DNA from: ASMP01 sp964617015
GTDB lineage: Archaea > Nanobdellota > Nanobdellia > Pacearchaeales > GW2011-AR1
Length of the DNA stretch: 64,000 nt
Assembly: GCA_964617015.1 (NCBI GenBank)
Contig: CAZTVG010000002.1
Span: 30,066 to 94,065, forward strand
Direction of reading: 5' to 3'
Made by a program: the position numbers and the translations under genes. The notes beneath the pieces are model-generated. The model did not search any database, was not told the DNA's origin, and was given only the letters and a program-made list of their open reading frames with translations. This document shows, in pieces, positions 50,991 through 59,406 of the stretch. Within the stretch, counting starts at the first letter, position 1. Every line of letters begins with the position of its first letter.

Positions 50991-52340
50991 TTAGTCGAAC
51001 TTCAGGACTTTTCCGTTAGAAGACAGATGAGAAGTTTCCCCGAACTTATATCCGCATTCTGCTGCGAGTTCTATCATGGGCGTTTCCTGCTGTAAGGATC
51101 CGTGGGCAGGAATGACATGCTTTGGCTTTAAAATTTTTAACAAATCTCTTAAATCCTCACGGCTTGCATGACCTGAAACGTGAACATCTGTATGAATTCT
51201 CACGCCTTTTTTCATGAGTTTGCTATCCATTTTGTTTCTTGAATTTATGTTTACAGGAGTTGGGATAACGCTTGATGAAAAAATTACATTATCTCCTTCT
51301 TTTAATTTTAAGGGAGTTTCATCTTTGACTATCCTATCCAAAATTGATCCTTTTTCTCCCTGGTGTCCTGTGCAAACGATAAGATAACGTCCCCTGTCTT
51401 TCTCAATTTTTCTCAGCATTGAATCTATCTGTTTCCTGAATTTCATAAGCATTATATCATTTTTGAAAGGACACATTCCCACTTTTATTGCTGCATTTAC
51501 ATATTTATTCAAGCTGCGCCCCAAAAAGATTATCCTTCTTCTTGTCCTTTTTCCAAATTCCACTATGCTCTTCAATCTTGCAATATGTGAGGAGAACGTT
51601 GTTATGATAAAGGCTGCCTTTCTGTCTCTTACCGAAGACATTGCATCTTCCAGCAAATCTCTCGCTATCCTCTCACTGGGAGTTCTTCTGTTAGTTCCAG
51701 AGTAAAGAGCATCCACAACCAAAACTTTTATTCCTTTTCTTCCCAATTCTCTTAGTTTATTGTATCTGGGAGGAGCTCCAATCGTAGGGTAATTATCAAA
51801 CTTAAAATCCAGTGCATAGAAAAAAGTTCCTTCCTGCGTGTGCAAGGCAACAAGAACACACTGAATAGTAGAATGTGTGGTATGAATAAACTCTGCTTTG
51901 TAAGTTCCTGATTTTCCTTTAATAAATTGTGTGGAATCTGCCCTTATTATTTTCCTTGGATTTCTAAGATTTATGTTTTCGTCCTTCAGAATTGATTCAA
52001 GTATTTCCATTGTAAAGGGAGTTGCTAAAATTTCTGCATTAGGATATCTGTGGGCAATGTAAGGAACAGCACCGATATGGTCCAGATGCGCATGACCTAT
52101 GATTATGGCACGAACCTTGTCTCTCCATCCTAGTCTATCCAAGACAGTATCATCAGGAATCGCGCCAATTCTTCTCAGATTTTTTTCATTGTAAACAGCA
52201 TTTTGATTTTCTTCTTCCTGAAAATCTATGATTGCAGGCAAATAATAACCTGCATCAAAAATAATTACATCATCTTTAATCTTGACAGCAGTCATATTTT
52301 TTCCTACTTCCTCAAATCCTCCAATAGTACATACTTCCAT
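50991..52340 (-). CDS. rnj: Archaeal RNase J
   Basis: 449 residues. Metallo-beta-lactamase/beta-CASP 5'-3' exoribonuclease. GHAHLDHIGAVPYIA (HxHxDH), IHTTHST, the Asp in FFYALDFKFD, beta-CASP motifs (FSSHIARLKSIVEFGKRTRR), VSGHASREDL and IPAHGS. RNA decay enzyme complementing the exosome encoded further on. No KH domains, unlike aCPSF1. Confidence 0.94.
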   Translation of the reverse strand: MEVCTIGGFEEVGKNMTAVKIKDDVIIFDAGYYLPAIIDFQEEENQNAVYNEKNLRRIGAIPDDTVLDRLGWRDKVRAIIIGHAHLDHIGAVPYIAHRYPNAEILATPFTMEILESILKDENINLRNPRKIIRADSTQFIKGKSGTYKAEFIHTTHSTIQCVLVALHTQEGTFFYALDFKFDNYPTIGAPPRYNKLRELGRKGIKVLVVDALYSGTNRRTPSERIARDLLEDAMSSVRDRKAAFIITTFSSHIARLKSIVEFGKRTRRRIIFLGRSLNKYVNAAIKVGMCPFKNDIMLMKFRKQIDSMLRKIEKDRGRYLIVCTGHQGEKGSILDRIVKDETPLKLKEGDNVIFSSSVIPTPVNINSRNKMDSKLMKKGVRIHTDVHVSGHASREDLRDLLKILKPKHVIPAHGSLQQETPMIELAAECGYKFGETSHLSSNGKVLKFD

Positions 52341-52448
52341 TTTCTGTTTTGCCTCTTTTTTATATTTGGTGAATGTAGTTTAAAAAGTTTTAATAAGCTT
52401 GCTATTGAGTATAACAATTTTTATAAATATGTATTATTATTTAATAAT

Positions 52449-52673
52449 ATGGGTAAAGGAATTATAGAAGGGAGTTTATCTCAAGAAGATGAAGTGATTT
52501 TAAGAGAAGGTTTAGCTGGTTTGTCTTCAGATTATTTAAGAGAATATCTTGATTCATATAGAAAAAATAGAGGGAGAATAAGAAAAATACTTGAAGACCA
52601 GTACATAATTAATGAACCTCTTATAGTAAGGGCGCATAGAAGAGCCTTCATCAGACAACACTTGAGAGATTAA
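52449..52673 (+). CDS. Hypothetical 74-aa protein
   Basis: ATG 52449 is chosen because TTTTTATAAATATG lies about 25-30 bp before it and the residues upstream are low-complexity. Acidic N-terminal half (MGKGIIEGSLSQEDEVILRE), basic C-terminal half (RRAFIRQHLRD). Helical; not recognised. First of the long plus-strand series. Confidence 0.55.
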   Translation: MGKGIIEGSLSQEDEVILREGLAGLSSDYLREYLDSYRKNRGRIRKILEDQYIINEPLIVRAHRRAFIRQHLRD

Positions 52674-52715
52674 TTCAAACAAATGTTATAAAAACTACTT
52701 TTTCTTTTATGTTTC

Positions 52716-52985
52716 ATGAAGCCATTAAAGCCTTCAATCAGGGAAAAAAAAAGATATTTACTTGTTAAAGGAGATATCAAAAATATAGAAAAATCTATTC
52801 TTGAAGGAATAGGAGTTTTAGGAATGTCAAAAACAGGTTTTGGATGGATTAAAACAGGCAAGGAAAGTGCTGTTATTTCTATTAACAGAGAATCTTTGAA
52901 TCACGTAAGGGCGAGTTTTGCTATATGGCCAAAGAAGATTGAGGTTGAAAAGGTGAGCGGCACCCTGAGAGGCTTGAGAGGATAA
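52716..52985 (+). CDS. RNase P protein Pop5 (RNP2)
   Basis: 89 residues. Short Pop5/Rpp14-type protein: start MKPLKPSIREKKRYLLVKGD, then INRESLNHVRASFAIWPKKI and the C-terminal VSGTLRGLRG. It supports the RNase P RNA in tRNA 5' processing. In archaea it commonly sits before psmA and the exosome genes, as here. Confidence 0.85.
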   Translation: MKPLKPSIREKKRYLLVKGDIKNIEKSILEGIGVLGMSKTGFGWIKTGKESAVISINRESLNHVRASFAIWPKKIEVEKVSGTLRGLRG

Positions 52986-53031
52986 TTAATTCAAAGAGAA
53001 AATTTATAAATCAGACGTATTCTTATTTCTA

Positions 53032-53361
53032 ATGAAAAATAAAACACGTAAATTTGTAAAAAATATGTTAATAGCTTCTGCATCCTTCATTGCTGGAGGG
53101 GTTGCCGGAGCAGAGCTATCTGATTTAGTCACTGATAATGAGGCTATAATATCTTCGGTTTCTACTGCCAGTCAGTATGTTGCAGCTTTTCCAACCTTTC
53201 TTGCCTTACACGCTTATGATAATCGGGACGAATATAAAAAAAGTGGTGTCTGGAACAAAAAAATGCTTTTAACTGATACATTAAAAATAACGTTGTCATT
53301 TGGTGCTGCTGAAATTCCATATATTCTTGGAAGAACAGGACTTATGAACTATCTCTCTTAA
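53032..53361 (+). CDS. Membrane protein, apparently frameshifted near its 3' end
   Basis: 109 residues to the TAA at 53359-53361. Hydrophobic segments at about 10-27, 48-62 and 78-95. Right after the stop, the -1 frame (from 53358) is open to TAA 53466-53468 and reads SRDFSPTPAAVAADLVCLPF followed by YIAMVVPLAKK, a fitting last TM helix. The join lies in TATCTCTCTTAAG, so a one-base loss is likely. Confidence 0.6.
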   Translation: MKNKTRKFVKNMLIASASFIAGGVAGAELSDLVTDNEAIISSVSTASQYVAAFPTFLALHAYDNRDEYKKSGVWNKKMLLTDTLKITLSFGAAEIPYILGRTGLMNYLS

Positions 53362-53468
53362 GCAGAGATTTCTCACCAACCCCTGCAGCAGTTGCAGCAG
53401 ACTTGGTGTGTCTTCCTTTTTACATTGCTATGGTTGTTCCTTTGGCAAAAAAAATGAGAATCATTTAA
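53358..53468 (+). pseudogene. Out-of-frame 3' end of the preceding membrane protein
   Basis: Coding-like stretch of 36 codons in the -1 frame with a hydrophobic helix and a Lys-Lys end, without its own start. Continues the upstream protein if one base is restored or if -1 slippage occurs at TCTT. Confidence 0.45.
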
Positions 53469-53584
53469 AAATAATTCTTAATTAATCCATTCCGAAAAAC
53501 TTTTAAAGGCATGGTATTTTTATTTCTCAAGTGAGGAAAGAGAAAGGGTTTAAATTTATTATAAATTCTCTTAAAAAATAGAAA

Positions 53585-54310
53585 ATGGACATGCCAATAG
53601 ATTTACAGCATCAAGCCATGGGCTATGACAGGACTGCAACAATGTTTTCCCCTGAGGGACATTTGCTTCAGGTAGAATACGCTGAAAAGACTGTAAGACT
53701 TGGCAGTGCGAGCATTGGAATGACCTGCTCTGACGGGGTTTTTATTCTGGCTGACAAAAGAATAAAGGACAAACTAATAATGCAGCAGTCTGCAAACAAA
53801 ATCTATGAAATTGATTCCCATATTATTTCAAGTGTTGCAGGAATTGTCTCTGATGCAAGGGTTCTTATTGAAAGGGTGCAGGTTATTGCGCAGCAGCACA
53901 GAATAACTTATGATTCCCCGATAGAGCCAGAACTTATAATCAAGGAAATTTCAAATATAAAACAGCAATTCACACAGTATGGGGGAGCTAGACCTTTCGG
54001 CGCTTCTCTGATGGTTGCCGGAATCAATGGAAAGAAACCAGAGCTTTACACAAGTGACATAACAGGAAATTATTTCTCTTATCACGCAAACGCAATAGGG
54101 GAAAATGATGAGAAAATAAAAGAAAAACTTCGCGAGAAATACAAGCAAGAGCTTAATATAAAAAAAGGTGTAAAGATTGCCTTGGATATTTTCAGGGAGA
54201 TTCAGGGAAAAAATTTTGAACTGGACCAGTTTGAAATGGTTTATATCAAAAACAGCGAAGGACAGCTCAAGAGACTGATAAAAGAGGAGCTGAGTGAATT
54301 CACTAAATAA
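53585..54310 (+). CDS. psmA: Proteasome alpha subunit
   Basis: 241 residues. Alpha-type N-terminus YDRTATMFSPEGHLLQVEYA, which forms the gate and the first helix, then KIYEIDSHIISSVAGIVSDA and the pore-lining region. Builds the outer rings of the 20S core with PsmB at 45554. Head of the psmA-SBDS-exosome series. Confidence 0.97.
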   Translation: MDMPIDLQHQAMGYDRTATMFSPEGHLLQVEYAEKTVRLGSASIGMTCSDGVFILADKRIKDKLIMQQSANKIYEIDSHIISSVAGIVSDARVLIERVQVIAQQHRITYDSPIEPELIIKEISNIKQQFTQYGGARPFGASLMVAGINGKKPELYTSDITGNYFSYHANAIGENDEKIKEKLREKYKQELNIKKGVKIALDIFREIQGKNFELDQFEMVYIKNSEGQLKRLIKEELSEFTK

Positions 54311-54373
54311 AATGGTCCAAATTAAATCAAAGATTTTCATTGCATCATTATGCATTAACAGGAGATTAGCATA

Positions 54374-55060
54374 ATGACACAGACTATAGCAAGAATAAAG
54401 AAACAGGGTAAGCATTTTGAGATTATTGTTAACACTGATAAGGCATTGAAATTCAGGAAAGGTGAGACTTCTGGCATGGATTTTCTGGAAATAGACACAA
54501 TTTTCACAGATTCAAAGAAAGGATTTACTGCCTCTAACAAAGACCTTGAGGAAGCTTTCGGAACAACCAGTGTTAACCTGATTGCTGAAAAAATACTGAA
54601 AAAAGGTGAAATCCTCCTGACCCATGAGCACAGAGATGAGGAAAAAGAAAGAAAAATCAGACAGGTCGTTGATATATTGTCTAAGATGGCTTTTGACCCT
54701 CAGACAGGAAATCCACATACTCCTGAAAGAATCAAAAATGCTTTGGAGCAAGCCAAGGTCAACATCAAAAATACACCGATAGATGCTCAAATTAAAGATA
54801 TCATTGCAGAAATAAGTAAAATCATACCCATAAGAATAGAAACAAAAAAAGTAAAGATAACCATTCCTGCCCAGTATACCGGAAGTACCTACGGATTAAT
54901 AAAATCTTACATAGAAAATGAAAATTGGATGAATAATGGCGACCTGGAAGTGATAGCAAGCATCCCTTCCGGAACACAAATTATGAATTTTTATGATAAA
55001 TTAAATTCAATAACTCATGGCTCTGCGATAACAGAGGAAATAAAAGAAAATGAAAAATAA
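54374..55060 (+). CDS. SBDS/Sdo1 ribosome maturation protein
   Basis: 228 residues, full length with three domains. N-terminal FYSH domain (IARIKKQGKHFEIIVNTDKA), central helices (IRQVVDILSKMAFDPQTGNP, HTPERIKNALEQ) and C-terminal ferredoxin-like domain (IPAQYTGSTYGLIKSY). Helps release the anti-association factor from the large subunit. Overlaps rrp4 by 11 nt. Confidence 0.96.
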   Translation: MTQTIARIKKQGKHFEIIVNTDKALKFRKGETSGMDFLEIDTIFTDSKKGFTASNKDLEEAFGTTSVNLIAEKILKKGEILLTHEHRDEEKERKIRQVVDILSKMAFDPQTGNPHTPERIKNALEQAKVNIKNTPIDAQIKDIIAEISKIIPIRIETKKVKITIPAQYTGSTYGLIKSYIENENWMNNGDLEVIASIPSGTQIMNFYDKLNSITHGSAITEEIKENEK

Positions 55061-55727
55061 TATTGAAAGAAAAATTGTGATTCCCGGAGAGATTATTACA
55101 AAAGGGGAGGAATATTTGCCTGGAGATGGAACAGAGAAAAAAGAAGGTGAAATTATTGCGATAAGATATGGCCTGGCAGAAGAGTCAAACAGGCTTGTAA
55201 AAGTAATTGCTTTGTCGGGAGTTTATCAGCCAAGGAAGGGAAATGTCGTGATAGGAAAAGTTGAGAACATTACTTTCTATGGATGGGTCATAGACCTTGA
55301 TGCCCCTGAAAACGCGTTTCTTCCACTACAGGAAATTCCCAAATATGTGAATAAAGACGGACTAAGTGACGTTCTTGACATCGGAGACATGGTTGTTGCA
55401 AAGATTATTGGTGTGACAAACAGAGGAGTAGACTTGACGATAAAATCAAAAGGTCTTGGGAGAATAGATGAAGGAATAATCATGAAAATAAATTCAAATA
55501 AAGTCCCGAGAGTTATCGGCAGAGAAGGAAGCATGATAAATCTCATAAAAAGAGAATCCGGCTGCAACATTACTGTTGGACAGAACGGATTAATCTGGAT
55601 ACAGGGGGATAAGATAGAAGACGAGCTAATCGTGAAGAGAGCAATTATGTTTGTTACTGAAAAATCTTTTACTCATGGTTTGACAGATGAAACAAGAGAA
55701 TGGTTTGAAAAAGGAAAAGGAAAATGA
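55050..55727 (+). CDS. rrp4: Exosome RNA-binding subunit Rrp4
   Basis: 225 residues. N-terminal domain (IVIPGEIITKGEEYLPGDGT), S1 domain (VVIGKVENITFYGWVIDLDA) and KH domain (VPRVIGREGSMINLIKRESG, then NGLIWIQG). It caps the exosome ring and recruits RNA. Overlaps both SBDS and rrp41. Confidence 0.96.
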   Translation: MKNNIERKIVIPGEIITKGEEYLPGDGTEKKEGEIIAIRYGLAEESNRLVKVIALSGVYQPRKGNVVIGKVENITFYGWVIDLDAPENAFLPLQEIPKYVNKDGLSDVLDIGDMVVAKIIGVTNRGVDLTIKSKGLGRIDEGIIMKINSNKVPRVIGREGSMINLIKRESGCNITVGQNGLIWIQGDKIEDELIVKRAIMFVTEKSFTHGLTDETREWFEKGKGK

Positions 55728-56431
55728 CAAAAGCATTTAAAAGACCTGACGGAAGAAAGAACGAGGAAATAAGGGCAATGGAAGCAAAAGTAGGAATTGT
55801 GCCAAATGCCGACGGGAGTGCGATGTTCTCTTTCGGGGACACAGTTGCGATAGCTGCAGTCTATGGGCCAAAAAAAATGCATCCCCAGCACCAGCAGAAT
55901 CCTGAAAAAGGAACCCTGAGATGCAGATACAGCATGCTTAGTTTTTCTGTAACAGAAAGAATCAGGCCAGGACCAAACAGGAGAAGCACAGAAATCAGCA
56001 AGATAACCGAGTGGGCTCTTGAACCAGTTCTTATGATCAAAAGATATCCTAATATGGTGATAGACGTTCACATCAATATACTGCAGGCAGATGCCTCAAC
56101 AAGATGCGCGGGAATTAATGCTGCTGCACTCGCCCTGGCACATGCAGGAATTCCAATGAAAGAAATGGTCTCAAGCGTTTCTATGGGCAAGCTTGACAAA
56201 CAAATTGTTGTGGATATCAACAAAGATGAGGAAGACTGGGAGGAGGGGGAAGGCTCCACAGACATACCAATTACAATGACACAGGATGGAAAGATTACAC
56301 ATCTTCAGCTTGATGGAAAGATTACATCAAAAGAATTAAAAGAAGTCATTGAACTTGCAAAAAAAGCGACAAAAAATGTCTATGAAGTTCAGAAAAAAGC
56401 ATTAAAAGATTCTATAAAAGATACAAAATGA
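55724..56431 (+). CDS. rrp41: Exosome catalytic subunit Rrp41
   Basis: 235 residues. RNase PH fold: FKRPDGRKNEEIRAMEAKVG, VYGPKKMHPQHQQNPEKGTL, RIRPGPNRRSTEISKI, and the catalytic Asp region GKLDKQIVVDINKDEED. Phosphorolytic 3'-5' RNA degradation with Rrp42. Overlaps rrp4 and rrp42 by 4 nt each. Confidence 0.97.
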   Translation: MTKAFKRPDGRKNEEIRAMEAKVGIVPNADGSAMFSFGDTVAIAAVYGPKKMHPQHQQNPEKGTLRCRYSMLSFSVTERIRPGPNRRSTEISKITEWALEPVLMIKRYPNMVIDVHINILQADASTRCAGINAAALALAHAGIPMKEMVSSVSMGKLDKQIVVDINKDEEDWEEGEGSTDIPITMTQDGKITHLQLDGKITSKELKEVIELAKKATKNVYEVQKKALKDSIKDTK

Positions 56432-57231
56432 TGGAAACTTCAAGATTAACAGAAAAGAGAATAAAAGAATACCTGGAAGAAGAAAAAAGATTTGACAGAA
56501 GAAAACCTGATGAATTTAGAAACATAGAGATAGAAACAGGAATTTCAAAAAAAGCAGAAGGTTCTGCAAAAGTTAAAATAGGGAAAACAGAAATTATTGT
56601 GGGCGTTAAACTTGATGTTTCAGAACCCTATCCTGACTCTCCTGACAAGGGAAATTTAATGGTAACTGCTGAATTACTCCCTTTAAGTTCCCCTAGGTTT
56701 GAAAACGGCCCGCCGAAATTCCCTGCAATTGAAATAGGGAGATTAACAGACAGAGGCATAAGGGAAAGCAAATTTATAGATTTTGAAAAACTCTGTATCA
56801 AAAAAGGGAAAAAAGTATGGACTGTTTTTATAGATATTTATCCTATAAACGATGATGGAAATTTAATAGATGCTGCAGGAATAGGAGCTCTTGTTGCTTT
56901 GAAAACAGCAAGGATGCCTAAGTATGATGAGAAAAATGAAAAAGTTGTTTACGGGGAGATTACAGACAAAAAAATACCTCTGGCAAAGCATATTCCCTTA
57001 CCTATAACTGCCCACAAAATAGGAAAAAGCTTAATTGTCGATCCAACTCTTGAAGAGGAGGATGTCAGCGAGGCAAGAGTTACCATAGGAAGCACTCCTG
57101 ACGGGGTAATTTCTTCAATACAAAAAGGAAATTCAAGGGAAATAACCACGGAAGAAATGTATAAAATCCTGGAACTTACAGAAAAAACAAGAAAGAAAGT
57201 TTTTTCAAAGATAGAAAAATTCCTGAAATAA
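56428..57231 (+). CDS. rrp42: Exosome subunit Rrp42
   Basis: 267 residues. RNase PH fold without the catalytic Asp set: RFDRRKPDEFRNIEIETGIS, EPYPDSPDKGNLMVTAELLP and IDIYPINDDGNLIDAAGIGA. It pairs with Rrp41 to form the hexameric ring and positions RNA. Confidence 0.96.
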   Translation: MMETSRLTEKRIKEYLEEEKRFDRRKPDEFRNIEIETGISKKAEGSAKVKIGKTEIIVGVKLDVSEPYPDSPDKGNLMVTAELLPLSSPRFENGPPKFPAIEIGRLTDRGIRESKFIDFEKLCIKKGKKVWTVFIDIYPINDDGNLIDAAGIGALVALKTARMPKYDEKNEKVVYGEITDKKIPLAKHIPLPITAHKIGKSLIVDPTLEEEDVSEARVTIGSTPDGVISSIQKGNSREITTEEMYKILELTEKTRKKVFSKIEKFLK

Positions 57232-57273
57232 AATGTTAGCAATACAAATCAGACCAAGGTCTCTGTCATCAAT

Positions 57274-57654
57274 ATGATGAAAAAAGAAGAATTCACCAAG
57301 TATGAGGTTGCAAGAATTATTGGAGCAAGAGCATTGCAGATTGCAATGAATGCCCCCTTATTGATTAAGATGAATAAAGAAGACCTTGAGAAAGTAAAAT
57401 ATGATTCTTTAAAAATAGCAGAGATTGAATTTGAATCAGGAGTATTGCCTATTTCTGTAAAGAAGCCCTTTCCTCAGAAAAAGGAAGAAAAACTAAAAAG
57501 GATAAAGGAACAAAAGATTAGTGACGAAAAAATCGAGGAAAAGGAATCAAAAGAAGAGGAAGAGATTGCAAAAGAGGGTGAAATCATGGAAATTGCAAAT
57601 CCTGCAGATGAGCAGGAAGAAGTTTCTGAAGAAGAAGAAAGTGAGGGAGAATAA
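57274..57654 (+). CDS. rpo6: RNA polymerase subunit Rpo6 (RpoK) with acidic tail
   Basis: 126 residues, about twice the usual size. The Rpo6/omega core is residues 7-70 (FTKYEVARIIGARALQIAMN and LKIAEIEFESGVLPISVKK). The last about 50 residues are almost only Glu/Lys, ending EEEESEGE, a low-complexity acidic tail. It follows rrp42; rpl37Ae and rpoP, often here in other archaea, are absent. Confidence 0.9.
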   Translation: MMKKEEFTKYEVARIIGARALQIAMNAPLLIKMNKEDLEKVKYDSLKIAEIEFESGVLPISVKKPFPQKKEEKLKRIKEQKISDEKIEEKESKEEEEIAKEGEIMEIANPADEQEEVSEEEESEGE

Positions 57655-57869
57655 TTAAGTTCAAAATCACTTATTTCAATAAGGCCAGGTTCCAGCACCT
57701 TCAGTATCGTTTATATCCCCATTCTTTACGCATTTTATCTTCAATGATTTGTAACTTATAAATTTATGTTTTATCACTTCCCCAATAAAATATATAAAGT
57801 AAATCCAAAATTTCCATTATAACATTTTCCGAAAGAAAAGATTATAAACCAAAACTCATATTTTGATTA

Positions 57870-59033
57870 ATGGTTGTTGTAAAAAGTGTTAATGCTAAAT
57901 CTGTTTTAGATTCACGAAAGGAAAAAACAATTCTTGTTTCTGTCAACACAAATGCCGGAAAGTTTTCTGCAAGCGCGCCAAACGGGAAATCAATAGGAAA
58001 ACATGAAGCAAAACCCTACAAAAAAAGCCTTGAAAAAGATATTGAAACCTTAAAAAAATTCAGGGATTATTTTTCTGATGAAATTATAGATGATTTTTAT
58101 GACCTCAGGAGGATAGAAGATATAGTTGACAGGCATATAGGAGCTAATACCCTTTTTGCACTTGAATCATCTATTCTGAAAGCTCTTGCAAGAGAACAGA
58201 AAAAAAAAGTATGGCAGTTGATTAATCCCAATGCAAAAAAATTTCCGAGGCTGGTTGGAAATTGCATTGGTGGAGGGATGCATTCCCAAACAAAAGGGAA
58301 AAAACCGGATTTTCAAGAGTTCTTAATAATTCCAAAAAAAGATTCTGTAAGGAATTCTTTTGAGACAAGTAAAAAAGCAAAAAGAGAAATATTTTATTCA
58401 TTGAAAACAGCAGATGATAAATTTCACGGAGAAAAAAATGATGAGAATGCCTGGAAAACTTCTCTGAACGAAAAGGAAATTCTTGACATATTAAGGAATT
58501 TAAAATTACCCTTGGGCATTGATATTGCCGCCTCTGGTTTTCACAAGAGAAAAAAGTATTATTATCAGAATCCCATGCTTCAGAGAATCAAGGAAGAACA
58601 ACTTTCCTACATCTCAAATCTTGTCAGGAATTTTGGATTAACATATGTTGAAGATCCTTTTGAGGAAGAAGACTTTGACAGCTTTGCAAAACTTCTCAGA
58701 AAATTTCCAGATACCTTAATTGTGGGGGATGACCTCACTTCTACAAACCTGAAAAGATTGGAAAAAGCAATTGAAACAAAAAGCATTAACGCAATAATAA
58801 TCAAACCTAATCAAAATGGTTCTTTGATTGAAGTAATGAGAATCTGCGAGCTTGCAAAGAAGAATGGAATCAAAATTATTTTTTCGCACAGAAGCGGGGA
58901 AACAGAAGAAGATGTTCTTGCTGATTTAGCTTTTGGTTTTCAGGCTGATTTTTTCAAATCTGGAATTACAGGCAAAGAGCGTGAAGCAAAAATCAAGAGG
59001 CTTGTTCAGATTGAGAAGAAGCTTAAAAGGTAG
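57870..59033 (+). CDS. eno: Enolase (divergent, short)
   Basis: 387 residues against about 410-430 usually. Converts 2-phosphoglycerate to phosphoenolpyruvate. Seen: SVLDSRKEKTILVSV, NCIGGGMHSQTKGKKPDFQE (NGG-H and QE region), metal ligands in GIDIAASGF, YVEDPFEEEDF and VGDDL, the catalytic Lys in IIKPNQNGSL, and SHRSGETEEDVLADLA. All key residues appear kept despite divergence. Flanked by rpo6 and uS2 as in many archaea. Confidence 0.9.
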   Translation: MVVVKSVNAKSVLDSRKEKTILVSVNTNAGKFSASAPNGKSIGKHEAKPYKKSLEKDIETLKKFRDYFSDEIIDDFYDLRRIEDIVDRHIGANTLFALESSILKALAREQKKKVWQLINPNAKKFPRLVGNCIGGGMHSQTKGKKPDFQEFLIIPKKDSVRNSFETSKKAKREIFYSLKTADDKFHGEKNDENAWKTSLNEKEILDILRNLKLPLGIDIAASGFHKRKKYYYQNPMLQRIKEEQLSYISNLVRNFGLTYVEDPFEEEDFDSFAKLLRKFPDTLIVGDDLTSTNLKRLEKAIETKSINAIIIKPNQNGSLIEVMRICELAKKNGIKIIFSHRSGETEEDVLADLAFGFQADFFKSGITGKEREAKIKRLVQIEKKLKR

Positions 59034-59079
59034 GTTTAATGATATAAATCTTTAAATAATTCTATTAAAAATTATAAAT

Positions 59080-59352
59080 ATGAGATATAAAAAAGCTTAT
59101 GTAATTACTGATGAAAAAAAGTATACTGATTTAGAGGTTGTAGCAATTATAAATAAATATTATATGCTCTTAGATATGAGGAAAAAACTAGATAATAAAA
59201 TTCCTGGTTCAGTATCTTTAGAAGAAAAAAAGAGAATAAGAGAAAAAGCAGAAGAATTAAGTGATTTTATTCCTAAAAATATAGGGAATCATTTTGCAGA
59301 AAGACCTTTCCAGATAAGAGATAAAATATTAAGAAGATTGGAAGACTTATAA
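59080..59352 (+). CDS. Hypothetical 90-aa protein
   Basis: Helical and charged (EVVAIINKYYMLLDMRKKLD, EEKKRIREKAEELSDFI). No recognised motif or TM. A TATA-like TTTAAATAA lies about 25-30 bp before the ATG. Codons are more A/T-rich than in the flanking enolase and uS2 genes, suggesting a later insertion. Confidence 0.55.
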   Translation: MRYKKAYVITDEKKYTDLEVVAIINKYYMLLDMRKKLDNKIPGSVSLEEKKRIREKAEELSDFIPKNIGNHFAERPFQIRDKILRRLEDL

Positions 59353-59406
59353 TTCTAGCATTCTGCAATCAAAAACCTTTTTAAACATATTCTACTGTGA
59401 ATTTTT

